Assembly: GCF_914484835.1 (NCBI RefSeq)
Contig: NZ_CAJZAR010000068.1
Location: 296,605 to 360,604, forward strand
Source of the DNA: Paraburkholderia tropica
GTDB lineage: Bacteria; Pseudomonadota; Gammaproteobacteria; Burkholderiales; Burkholderiaceae
Direction: 5' to 3'
DNA: 64,000 bases
The stretch's first letter is position 1. Every line of letters begins with the position of its first letter. This document shows positions 33,223 to 40,641 of this stretch, piece after piece. The position numbers and the translations under genes are program-made. The notes below the pieces were generated by a model. It saw only the letters and a list, made by a program, of their open reading frames with translations. It ran no database searches and was not told where the DNA came from.

Positions 33223-33450
33223 GAGATGGAGCGCAAGCGGGCAATCGACCGCAGCGCAATGGCATTGCCGTTGTTATCGTTGAGCGGTCGTGTGCGTGGC
33301 CCCGCCATAAGAGGCAACGCCGACAATATCGATCGAGGAATAGACGTGGGCCATGCTTTTTCAGTTTTATGAGGCGTGGTCAGGATCACGACACCGCCGC
33401 TGTGTCGTCTGTCCTTGTATTTATCGTCAGACCACGCAAAAACTTTACAG

Positions 33451-33469
33451 CGAGTTTAGCGAAAACTCG
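33451..33469. other. inverted repeat CGAGTTT-N5-AAACTCG
   Basis: This perfect 7-bp-arm repeat lies just downstream of the candidate -10 element at 33486-33491, so it would form a hairpin near the 5' end of the WYL transcript. Confidence 0.45.
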
Positions 33470-33485
33470 TTGAATGACTTTTTCA

Positions 33486-33523
33486 TTTATAGCAATGATT
33501 GATTCATAGAATGCGAATCAATC
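33486..33523 (-). promoter_or_regulatory. candidate promoter and operator of the WYL-module transcript
   Basis: On the minus strand TATAAA (33491-33486) is a good -10 element. Immediately upstream is a perfect inverted repeat, GATTGATTC-N9-GAATCAATC (33497-33523), covering the place of the -35 element. A regulator bound there would block RNA polymerase. WYL repressors of the BrxR/CapW group bind repeats of about this size, so autoregulation is likely. The leader to the regulator start codon would be about 255 nt. No good -35 hexamer is seen. Confidence 0.5.
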
Positions 33524-33563
33524 TTTTCTCGCGCGAGAAAACCCGTTAAACGCAAACGTTTGC
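33524..33563. promoter_or_regulatory. two further perfect palindromes upstream of the WYL operator
   Basis: An 18-bp perfect palindrome TTTTCTCGCGCGAGAAAA (33524-33541) abuts the inverted repeat at 33497-33523. A second, GCAAACGTTTGC (33552-33563), has the CG-centred form of LacI/PurR-family operators. Together with the other two repeats, four perfect palindromes lie within about 115 bp. Confidence 0.5.
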
Positions 33564-33621
33564 CAATCGCGTTATGGTGTTTTAAATCGCACCAAAGAAA
33601 AAGTGATGCGCCTAAGGAGAA

Positions 33622-33888
33622 TCAGGCGTGAAGAAAGAAATCGTCGACGATTTTGCGCGCGGCGCTATAGCCGCCCATCAGCGCATCGACATCGCTGGCA
33701 AACGGGCGACCGCCGCCCTCGCCGAATCTCAGCGGCGAAAACACGGAGACCACCTGGCCTCGCCAGGAAATAGTGACGACCGCCACATAGCCCGCGCGCT
33801 CCGGTGCATGGCGGACCGCCCCGATCATGACGTCGGACTCGACGGACACTTCGAACGTGTAGCCTTGATACTCGTAGTTGCGCAACAT
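33622..33888 (-). CDS. small conserved-looking hypothetical protein
   Basis: This protein of about 88 residues begins MLRNYEYQGYTFEVSVESD. It contains a beta-rich segment (YVAVVTISWRGQVVSVFSPLRF) and ends with a helix (GGYSAARKIVDDFFLHA). It looks like a small soluble alpha/beta protein of a kind common in Burkholderia, with no known role. ATG 33888 is chosen over ATG 33900 and TTG 33954. It is the last of three small genes on this strand. Confidence 0.6.
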   Translation of the reverse strand: MLRNYEYQGYTFEVSVESDVMIGAVRHAPERAGYVAVVTISWRGQVVSVFSPLRFGEGGGRPFASDVDALMGGYSAARKIVDDFFLHA

Positions 33889-33985
33889 GGTCCACACCAT
33901 CCAGCAGGCGAAAACAGAGTTGCGCCTGACCAGCGCATCGTCGATATGCAGCAATTTCGATTCCTGCTTGCGCCCGTCAGGCGAT

Positions 33986-34312
33986 TCAGGCGCGAGCCGC
34001 GCAACGCCGCGAATTCTCCAGCCGATCGAGGCGTGCGAGCAGCGCTTTCGCCTGTTTCTCGATATGTATCGGCAACAGCGGCAAGGCCAGCAAGGTGCGC
34101 ACGCGCGCGCGCCAGTACTCCAGGCTGATCACCGCTCCGACCGCCGCCGCGCGGTCGTTCCCGGCCGTATGTTCCAGATGGCCGAGAATGTTCTGAATGT
34201 GCGCCAGATCTTTTTCTGCGAAGTCGTAGCCCACGATGCCCCCGTTTTCTGCAAGTCGTTGAACCCGCATCTCGATCAGGATCACTAACGACGCGCGCGC
34301 GTCCAGCGACAC
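33986..34312 (-). CDS. small helical hypothetical protein
   Basis: This protein of up to 108 residues is mostly helical (VILIEMRVQRLAENGGIVGYD; DLAHIQNILGHLEHTAG; a C-terminal LLPIHIEKQAKALLARLDRLE). The start at GTG 34312 would overlap the preceding small membrane protein gene by 28 bp; ATG 34270 is an alternative. No family is recognised. The codon pattern looks genuine compared with the other frames, but support is moderate. Confidence 0.5.
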   Translation of the reverse strand: MSLDARASLVILIEMRVQRLAENGGIVGYDFAEKDLAHIQNILGHLEHTAGNDRAAAVGAVISLEYWRARVRTLLALPLLPIHIEKQAKALLARLDRLENSRRCAARA

Positions 34313-34443
34313 CAGTCATGGTGATCCAGATTGCGCAGCAGCTCGGCGCGACGGCGTTCGCGGCGATAGTGCGCCCGCGTGGACATCGCCACCATCGCCA
34401 GCAGGATTGCACCGATAACCAGCCCGATCCAGGATTGCTCCAT
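34285..34443 (-). CDS. small single-pass membrane protein (52 aa)
   Basis: The peptide starts MEQSWIGLVIGAILLAMVAM, one membrane helix, followed by a very basic cytoplasmic tail (RRERRRAELLRNLDHHDWCRWTRARR). The ribosome site is near perfect: AGGAGG five bases before the ATG at 34443. Its small size makes it easy to miss. It starts a group of three small minus-strand genes. Function unknown. Confidence 0.6.
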   Translation of the reverse strand: MEQSWIGLVIGAILLAMVAMSTRAHYRRERRRAELLRNLDHHDWCRWTRARR

Positions 34444-34624
34444 CTTCGCCTCCTCTGCTTCGCCGTCATCGTTGTGTACGCTCGCGCACACATCGCATTC
34501 ACTTCTCGTACGCACCTCGGGCCGCGTTCCCGCCGTTATTTTCGCGGCCTAGAGATTTCATTCTAACTTTGTTAAATCCGTGTGGACGCGTTATGCGGTT
34601 TGGGATTTTCCCCAATATATGGAA

Positions 34625-34653
34625 TGCAAACAGGCGAGAAGCCTCTGTTTGCA
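34625..34653 (-). terminator. strong stem-loop, possible terminator after the NmrA-like gene
   Basis: TGCAAACAGGC and its partner (with a two-base bulge) enclose the loop GAGAA, an 11-bp stem. It lies about 135 bp past the stop of the minus-strand oxidoreductase gene (34790) and before the small-gene group. On the minus strand it is followed only by TTCC and AT-rich DNA, so terminator activity is uncertain. The remainder of 34444-34789 shows no gene. Confidence 0.4.
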
Positions 34654-34789
34654 AGGGCGCCGAGAGAGGCATGACGGTAATTTGACTTTCGCGTGAACGA
34701 TATAAGGCGGAAAAACCGTGCGGCCGCCCGCTCGGCAACAAGCGGGCGAATATCACGTACCAGCACACACCCATGCGAATCCACCCACA

Positions 34790-35671
34790 TCAACGCGAAA
34801 AAAGCTGACTATTGGCGCGCACGAAGTCTTCGACGGTTTGCGGCGCCTTGCCGGTCACGGTCTCGATAATGTGATCGGTGCCTTTAAACACACCATTGCG
34901 ATAATCGACGGCGACTTCGAGGAAATGCTGGATCGCAAACTCCGGCAGATCGTAGCGTTGCAGATGCGCACGATATGCCTCCAGCGTGCCGGGGCGATAA
35001 ACGATCTCGCGGCCGATCACCTCGCTGATCTTCTGCGCAATCTCGTGATGATCGAGTTCGACCGGCCCGCACAGCTCGTAGGCCTTGCCGATATGATCAG
35101 ACGGTTGCGTGAGCACCGCCGTGATAAATCGCGCCTGATCCTCCGCCGCGATCGGCGCGTGACGCCCTTCGCCATACGGCAGCGTGATCTGGCCGTCCTT
35201 GACGATGGTGTCGCGCACCCACGGGAAAATCAGCCATTCCGAGAAGAAGGTCGGGCGAATATGGACCGTCGGCACGCCCGACCAGTCGAGCACGCGCTCG
35301 GCAATCCAGTGATCGCGCGCGGCGTGGCTTTTGGCGTTTTCACGCGCGGAAATCTGCGACATTTCCACGACGACATCGAGACCGGCGCGGCGTGCGGCAT
35401 CCGCGAAATAGGCGGTGCCCTGAATGAAACCCGGACGCACGGGATAGCAGAGATACGCGCCCGACACGCCATCCGTCACGCGAATCAGGTCGTCGTGATC
35501 GAGCAGATCGCCCACCACGACTTCGGCGCCGGCTTCACGCAGCGCGGCGCTGCGCGCATCCTCGCCGTGGACCATTGCGCGGACTTCATGGCCCGCCGCC
35601 AGCAGATTATTGACCGTGTACACGCCGGTTTTGCCGGTTGCGCCGGTGATCAGGTATTTGCGCTTTTCCAT
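34790..35671 (-). CDS. NmrA-family NAD(P)-binding oxidoreductase
   Basis: This 293-residue atypical short-chain dehydrogenase carries the N-terminal nucleotide motif YLITGATGKTGVYTVNNLL, and later HAARDHWIAERVLDWSGVPTVHIRPTFFSEW, as in NmrA/quinone-oxidoreductase-like redox sensors and isoflavone-reductase relatives. It has no clear Tyr-x3-Lys active site. It is paired with the TetR regulator gene upstream on the same strand (113 bp apart), a common arrangement in which the regulator controls the oxidoreductase. ATG 35671 is the first residue of the fold; a longer frame to 35788 lacks support. Confidence 0.86.
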   Translation of the reverse strand: MEKRKYLITGATGKTGVYTVNNLLAAGHEVRAMVHGEDARSAALREAGAEVVVGDLLDHDDLIRVTDGVSGAYLCYPVRPGFIQGTAYFADAARRAGLDVVVEMSQISARENAKSHAARDHWIAERVLDWSGVPTVHIRPTFFSEWLIFPWVRDTIVKDGQITLPYGEGRHAPIAAEDQARFITAVLTQPSDHIGKAYELCGPVELDHHEIAQKISEVIGREIVYRPGTLEAYRAHLQRYDLPEFAIQHFLEVAVDYRNGVFKGTDHIIETVTGKAPQTVEDFVRANSQLFSR

Positions 35672-35730
35672 GATGACTCTCCAGTTTGAGTGACTACGAC
35701 GAATCGACAATCGATCCGTTATCCTTATCA

Positions 35731-35742
35731 GTGCATATGCAC
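35731..35742. promoter_or_regulatory. 12-bp palindrome GTGCATATGCAC
   Basis: This perfect palindrome lies between the TetR-type and NmrA-type genes, 60-71 bp before the oxidoreductase start codon, where a regulator could act on a second promoter. It does not match the repeat found in front of the TetR gene. Confidence 0.35.
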
Positions 35743-35784
35743 ACGTAAAGCCGAAAAAAACGAGGCGACGTGCGCCCCGCTTGT

Positions 35785-36357
35785 TCAAATCGTTTCGAGC
35801 TGCTGTTTGAGGGTGTCCAGCAGCAACGCGGAAGCGTCCGGGTCCGCGATCATGCGCGAGAGCGTCAAGCCGCCCACCATCGCCGAGAATGCAAACAGCG
35901 CGCGCGAGCGGTCCGCTTGTGCGTCCTCGCCGTCGCTACGGCTGGCGAGCAGATCGACGAGTTCGTTGAAGCCTCGCGCAGCCACGTCGCGCGTCGCGTC
36001 GTCGGCGCGGGCCAGTTCGCTGCCCATGCCCGCGAGCGGGCAGCCGCGCTCCGGCGCGTCGCGATGGCCGGTCGACAAATAGGCCTCGACCACGGCCTTG
36101 AATCCGTCCGCGCCTGCGCGCCCTTGAGCGGCGGCCGCCAGCGTCTCGACGATACTGCTCAGGCCCGCCTCGCAAGCCTCCGCGACCAGTTGATCCTTCG
36201 ATTCGAAATGGCGGTAGAAGCCGCCGTGGGACAGGCCCGCTGCGCCCATCACGTCGGCGACACCGGTAGCGTGAATGCCGTTGGCCCTGAATGCTTCGGC
36301 GGCGACCACCACGATGCGCTGGCGCGTTTCGGCGGTTTCGGCCCTCGATTTCCTCAT
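35785..36357 (-). CDS. TetR-family transcriptional regulator
   Basis: This 190-residue repressor has the TetR helix-turn-helix at residues ~12-55 (RQRIVVVAAEAFRANGIHATGVADVMGAAGLSHGGFYRHFESKDQLV) and a C-terminal helical ligand domain containing GCPLAGMGSELAR, typical of the TetR_C group near AcrR/YcdC types. The 8-bp-arm repeat at 36387-36410, 30-53 bp upstream of the start codon, is a likely operator. It probably controls itself and the NmrA-like gene. The ligand is unknown. Confidence 0.9.
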   Translation of the reverse strand: MRKSRAETAETRQRIVVVAAEAFRANGIHATGVADVMGAAGLSHGGFYRHFESKDQLVAEACEAGLSSIVETLAAAAQGRAGADGFKAVVEAYLSTGHRDAPERGCPLAGMGSELARADDATRDVAARGFNELVDLLASRSDGEDAQADRSRALFAFSAMVGGLTLSRMIADPDASALLLDTLKQQLETI

Positions 36358-36386
36358 GATGCGCCCTGCTCCGTGATTCGACGTTG

Positions 36387-36410
36387 TTTAGATGCTAATC
36401 GTCATCTAAA
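36387..36410. promoter_or_regulatory. TetR-type operator TTTAGATG-N8-CATCTAAA
   Basis: Perfect 8-bp arms are separated by CTAATCGT, 24 bp in total, immediately upstream of the TetR gene. This size and symmetry are usual for TetR-family operators. Confidence 0.6.
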
Positions 36411-36482
36411 TCGAAGTCAAGGAACACGAGTGGTCAAACGAGGAGCACGCGATTCGTTGATGAAGTTAGCAAACAAGCCATT

Positions 36483-39005
36483 TCACGCGTTCGACGCGCG
36501 GTCGAATTCGCGCATCGGCGAGACCGATTGAAAATAGGTTTCCAGCGCGTCCGCCGAGCGTGTGCCGAGCGCCGCGATCTGCTCGATCCAGTCGGGCTCC
36601 AGCGGCCATTGGCCGTCGACGATACGCGGATAGATCGTGCGCCCGAACGTATGCAGCGATTTCGCGCCGATATTGCCGCTCACGCCCAGCAGCCGATGCA
36701 GCGCCGTATGCGCGGGCTCGGACTCCATCGAGCGCGCCCTGCGCACGAGTTCGTCGACGAGCACGCGAATCTGCGCCACGCCGTCCAGAAAGGTCTGGTC
36801 GATCAAGCCGAGTGCCGTCAATTCGCCCAGTTGCATTTCGTCGAGCAATTCGCGTCCGCCCGGTTGCGAGCGATCGCGCGACTCCGGCACAGGCGCGGTC
36901 TTCGCACCAAGCCGCGCAATCTGCGTGGAAACCGACGCGCAGAGCACCGCCGCCTGAACCGGTTTCACCAGCACGTCGTCCATGCCCACGCTCAGGCATT
37001 CGCGAATCGCCTCCATGTCGGACTGCCCGGTGAGCGCGATGATCGGCACGTTCGCATAGGCGTCGGTGCGCGCGCGGATCGCCGCCGTGGTGTCGGGGCC
37101 GCCCATGCCGGGCATGTTCATGTCCATCACGATGGCGTCGATCACCGCGCCCGCGCGCAAGTGGTCCAGCACCGCGAGGCCGTGCTCGGCCTCGATCACG
37201 TGCGCGCCGCTGCGTTCCAGCCAGGCCTTCGCGATCGAGCGGCTATAGGTGTCGTCGTCGGCGACGAGAATCGACTTGCCCGACAACCGCTCGACGCCGT
37301 GGCGCGCGACGCGCCGGTCGCCGCTCTCGAACAGCGCTTGCAGCGCGCCGATCAACTCCAGCACGCTGCCCGACCTGCCGAGCAGGACGTCCATGCCGGC
37401 GCGGCGCGCGAGCACCTGCGCCACGCCGCCCGGTTGGGCCGCGAAGCCCGCGACGAGGATGTTCTGGATCGCCGGGATATTCGACGCGCGAATGCGCTCC
37501 GTGACCGCATAGCCGTCCAGCACCGGCATATTCACGTCGATCAGCACGAGGTCGTCACGCTCGCCGCCGCGCTCGCGCAGCATGGCCAGCGCGAGTTGAC
37601 CGTTATCGGCCTCGCTGACGAGCGCGCCCATGCCCGCGAGCACGCGGCGCGTTTTCGCGCGCTGATACACGTCTTCGTCGACGAGCAGAATGCGCTTGCC
37701 TTCAAAAACAGGCCGCGCGCGATCGAGTATTTCGCGCTCGTATTCGGCCACTTCCCGATCGGGAATCGCCGGAAAACTCAGCGCGAATTCCGTGAATTGC
37801 CCGACTTCGGAACGGCACGCGATCGTGCCGCCGAATGCCTGCATCGCGCGCTGACAATACGCGAGACCAAGCCCCGTTCCCGCCGCATTACCCGACGTGC
37901 GAAACGGCTCGAACAAATGCGCGAGCATCTCGGGCGCCATGCCGGAACCCGTGTCGCGCACGGTGATGCTTTGCCGCTCGACCGTGAGCGTCAACGTGGA
38001 CGAAGCGCGCGCCGCCATATGATGCAGCGCGTTTTTCATGAGGTTGAACAGAATGAACAGATAAACCGTTTCGTCGACCTTGAAAGTGAAATCTTCGCGC
38101 ACGAGCAGTTTGACTTTGCCGCGTTCGTCGTCGTCGTCGAAACCGTATTCGTCGAGCGCCTTGCGCGTGGTGGCGGCCGCGCTCAAATACGCGAGCCGGT
38201 CCGAGCAAATGGGTTTGGCGCTCACTTCGTCGAGCGTCATGGCGATGATGCGCAGGCCGCGCTCGATCGAGGTTTTGCCCTGCGCGAGATGCCGGTACAG
38301 CGACGCCGCCTTGTCGTGCGAAAGCACCGCCGGACGATTCGGCTCGGTGGCGGCGGGCAGATTTTCCTCGACGTTTTCGAGCACGTGTTTCAACTGGCTC
38401 AGCGGATTACGCATTTCATGCGCAATAGATCCCGCGAGCGCCTGCAATACGCGATTCTTTTCGACGAAAATCCGCCCAATGCTGATTGCATGGCTAAATG
38501 CCATGCTGCACAACATCACCACGGGCAGCAAAGCGAGATCGGATTGATTGGCCGTGCTCAACACGATAGGCACCGGCGACGTGACGAATGCCGCCACTGA
38601 ACTGGTTGCCACGCCCACGCCAATACAGGCCATCAGTAAAAGCGGACTGTCGATGCAGAGCGCCATGATAAAAATCATCATGACTTCCGTCATCATCCAC
38701 ATCGTCGAAAATCCATTACGGATAGCCAGAAACGTGCAGACGAACGGCAGAACGTAAATCAGGCAGGCGTGCCAGTAGAGCAGCAGATAGTGATTGAAGC
38801 GGCGCGGCCAGTACGCCTGGAAGATCAGCGGCACGCAAACGAGCGCCGCGCTTAGACGCAGGGTGAGATTATCGTAGGGCTGCGGCAGGACATAGGTCCA
38901 GACCACGTAATAGATGGGGTGGCACAGGAGGCCCAATATGCCTCCCCATCGGATAGCCAGCCGGCTACGTTCCAGCATCTCCCCCATGCGCTCGCGCGAC
39001 ATCAC
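36483..39005 (-). CDS. CqsS/LqsS-family hybrid sensor histidine kinase (phosphorelay)
   Basis: This 840-residue membrane kinase has about six N-terminal helices (residues ~20-180), including HPIYYVVWTYVLPQPY (29-44). The latter closely resembles the signal-sensing region of alpha-hydroxyketone receptors such as Vibrio CqsS. The kinase core follows: His196 in SIAHEMRNPLS, N-box NLMKNALHH, G-boxes DTGSGMAPE and GTGLGLAY. Two receivers come next: Asp490 in the first (degenerate, with no conserved Lys) and Asp628 with Lys681 in the second. A C-terminal HPt domain has His770 in LHRLLGVSGNIGA. A full His-Asp-His-Asp relay is thus in one chain. It is in an operon with the acyl reductase-like gene (20 bp gap). 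Ligand class inferred from family. Confidence 0.88.
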   Translation of the reverse strand: MMSRERMGEMLERSRLAIRWGGILGLLCHPIYYVVWTYVLPQPYDNLTLRLSAALVCVPLIFQAYWPRRFNHYLLLYWHACLIYVLPFVCTFLAIRNGFSTMWMMTEVMMIFIMALCIDSPLLLMACIGVGVATSSVAAFVTSPVPIVLSTANQSDLALLPVVMLCSMAFSHAISIGRIFVEKNRVLQALAGSIAHEMRNPLSQLKHVLENVEENLPAATEPNRPAVLSHDKAASLYRHLAQGKTSIERGLRIIAMTLDEVSAKPICSDRLAYLSAAATTRKALDEYGFDDDDERGKVKLLVREDFTFKVDETVYLFILFNLMKNALHHMAARASSTLTLTVERQSITVRDTGSGMAPEMLAHLFEPFRTSGNAAGTGLGLAYCQRAMQAFGGTIACRSEVGQFTEFALSFPAIPDREVAEYEREILDRARPVFEGKRILLVDEDVYQRAKTRRVLAGMGALVSEADNGQLALAMLRERGGERDDLVLIDVNMPVLDGYAVTERIRASNIPAIQNILVAGFAAQPGGVAQVLARRAGMDVLLGRSGSVLELIGALQALFESGDRRVARHGVERLSGKSILVADDDTYSRSIAKAWLERSGAHVIEAEHGLAVLDHLRAGAVIDAIVMDMNMPGMGGPDTTAAIRARTDAYANVPIIALTGQSDMEAIRECLSVGMDDVLVKPVQAAVLCASVSTQIARLGAKTAPVPESRDRSQPGGRELLDEMQLGELTALGLIDQTFLDGVAQIRVLVDELVRRARSMESEPAHTALHRLLGVSGNIGAKSLHTFGRTIYPRIVDGQWPLEPDWIEQIAALGTRSADALETYFQSVSPMREFDRASNA

Positions 39006-39025
39006 GATTGGGCCTCCGTTAATCG

Positions 39026-40249
39026 TTATGGTCCTACCAGTTCCGGCTTACCGTCATGGCGCATTTCCATTTCAATCGGCAAACCGTTCTTGCCGTGAAA
39101 TGGACCGACTGAAAAACCGTATTTCTTTACCAATCCATGCGTATAGGATACGGACCACACAGGCGGACTGCCGATAATGAAATCGGACGCAATCCCCTCT
39201 TGCCACGCGGCATAACCTTCGGCGAAACAGGTATAGCAGTCGCGAGTGGACGGCAGCCGGAACGGGAATGCCGTGTCGAGCCCAACGGGGCCACGAGCAA
39301 AGCACTCAATATATAGCGTATGGCCACGCGAAGCGAGTTCCGCTTCAACGCTCGCCGCGCGCGGATGCGAATCGTCAATCCAGAACTGCGCGCGCTTGAG
39401 ATCGGCCGCCGTCAAATACGGCACGCTGGTGCTGCTCGCGAGAATGGCGCCATCGAAATGTGGCAGCGGTGTGTCGGGGCTGAACGTATGCACCGAGACG
39501 CGCGTCTTGCCGAGCAGATCCGCCGCCAGCAATTCCTTCGCTTGCTCGTGCAGCAGATTCACCTTGTCGGGCAGATCGATCAGGATGAGTTCCTTCGGCG
39601 CATCCTTGTAGGTCGCGTAGCGCGCGACCGTCGTGCCCAGCCGTCCGGCGGCGCCGAACAGCGCGAGCCGCGTCTTGCCGAAATCGAGCCCGACTTCATT
39701 GCAGCAGTGCATGGCCCATTCCTTGAGCATCGCCGCCGTGGCCGCGTGACCGGTGGTGATATGCGGCGGCTTGATCGGACGCGGCAGCGCGCCGTAATTG
39801 CACGCATACGGCGTGGACGCGCCCATCGCCACCATGTTCAGGCCCGCGCGCCGCGCCAGTTCGAGCGCCGGAAAAAATTGCGTCTCGCGAAAGCGCTTGA
39901 TGCCGCGCGGACTGCCGAGCCACATCTCCAGCGGCACCGGACACGCGATGTTCGCGCCGATCATCTGCGATCCCGAATAGATCGGCGACGCAATGAAAGG
40001 CGGCGTGCGCCACAACTCCTCCTCGAACGCCTCATTGCGCGTCTTGACGTTGTGGAAAGAGAATGAAAGCGTCTCCCAGTCGGTGGCGTGAAAGAGAAAA
40101 CCAATGCCGCCCTGACCGGCCGGCAGGTTGTCGCGAATCGATTCGGGATGAATCGTGCGTTTGAGTGCTAACGGCGCGTGGACATCGCCCAGGTTGACGT
40201 CGGCAAGCTTGAACTCCGCAGCGAGTTCGTGGTGATAAGTCGTGCTCAT
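39026..40249 (-). CDS. acyl-ACP reductase (AAR)-like NAD(P)-binding protein
   Basis: This 407-residue protein resembles cyanobacterial long-chain acyl-ACP reductase in layout. It has AMGASTPYACN and HITTGHAATAAMLKEWAM before the dinucleotide motif LALFGAAGRLGTTVARY (GAAGRLG at 199-205), and DCYTCFAEGYAAW near the C-terminus. The latter aligns with the 'ACFAEA' segment that holds the acylated cysteine of AAR; here Cys341. It is longer at the N-terminus than AAR (~340 residues). It is the first gene of a pair with a CqsS-type sensor kinase, so it may make or turn over the signal, perhaps a fatty aldehyde or derived ketone. Homology is by motif only. Confidence 0.65.
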   Translation of the reverse strand: MSTTYHHELAAEFKLADVNLGDVHAPLALKRTIHPESIRDNLPAGQGGIGFLFHATDWETLSFSFHNVKTRNEAFEEELWRTPPFIASPIYSGSQMIGANIACPVPLEMWLGSPRGIKRFRETQFFPALELARRAGLNMVAMGASTPYACNYGALPRPIKPPHITTGHAATAAMLKEWAMHCCNEVGLDFGKTRLALFGAAGRLGTTVARYATYKDAPKELILIDLPDKVNLLHEQAKELLAADLLGKTRVSVHTFSPDTPLPHFDGAILASSTSVPYLTAADLKRAQFWIDDSHPRAASVEAELASRGHTLYIECFARGPVGLDTAFPFRLPSTRDCYTCFAEGYAAWQEGIASDFIIGSPPVWSVSYTHGLVKKYGFSVGPFHGKNGLPIEMEMRHDGKPELVGP

Positions 40250-40272
40250 CTAATTTTCCTTGGGTTGAAGTT

Positions 40273-40318
40273 GCGCCGGACTTCGGCGCGGCATCGCCGG
40301 TCACGGATGACCGGCGAT
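40273..40318 (-). promoter_or_regulatory. two adjacent stem-loops in the leader of the reductase-kinase operon
   Basis: Reading toward the gene on the minus strand, a perfect 11-bp stem ATCGCCGGTCA with a 4-base loop (40318-40293) is followed after three bases by a 6-bp stem GCGCCG-N5-CGGCGC (40289-40273). The ribosome site (AAGGAAAA) comes next and the start codon is at 40249. Placement directly before the ribosome site suggests translational or mRNA-stability control. The rest of 40250-40489 shows no gene. Confidence 0.5.
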
Positions 40319-40489
40319 CCTTCAACTCTAGAGAAAACCCATAGCGCGTGGCCGTCTGTTCGGGCCCATGGGGTTCAAGCCATGCAAATCGAATCGCATA
40401 GCTGACGGTACTCGTCGGTTCGAATACTGGCTCCAATTCACCCACACTCATTTTTTATGCAATTTGGATTGCGCCGATAAGGCCCGCAA

Positions 40490-40519
40490 TTGACACCGCA
40501 TTGCCGATTTACGTGCGAT
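40490..40519 (+). promoter_or_regulatory. candidate promoter of the GNAT gene
   Basis: TTGACA (40490-40495) is a perfect -35 element. The best -10 is TGCGAT (40514-40519), 18 bp away and poor. It would give a leader of about 115 nt before the acetyltransferase start. Confidence 0.3.
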
Positions 40520-40571
40520 TTTTTATTGAACACTGGGTGAATTTGCTATCTTTCGCTCCCCCGCCGCTTAT

Positions 40572-40607
40572 TGCTGTCATAAGTGCGGTCATTACTGCGG
40601 TCATTAC
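40572..40607 (+). repeat. 12-bp tandem repeat upstream of the GNAT gene
   Basis: Two exact copies of TGCGGTCATTAC (40584-40595, 40596-40607) are preceded by a third, nine-of-twelve match (40572-40583). The array ends 34 bp before the start codon at 40642. It may be leader-mRNA or regulator-binding sequence, or simple slippage DNA. Confidence 0.7.
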
Positions 40608-40641
40608 CGCGCCCCTTACTCCGTCCATTGCCCGGATTGCC

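Noticed and set aside
40501..40641. In-frame N-terminal extension of the GNAT protein
   Set aside because: The extension is repeat-derived hydrophobic sequence with no family match; the acetyltransferase fold begins at 40642.
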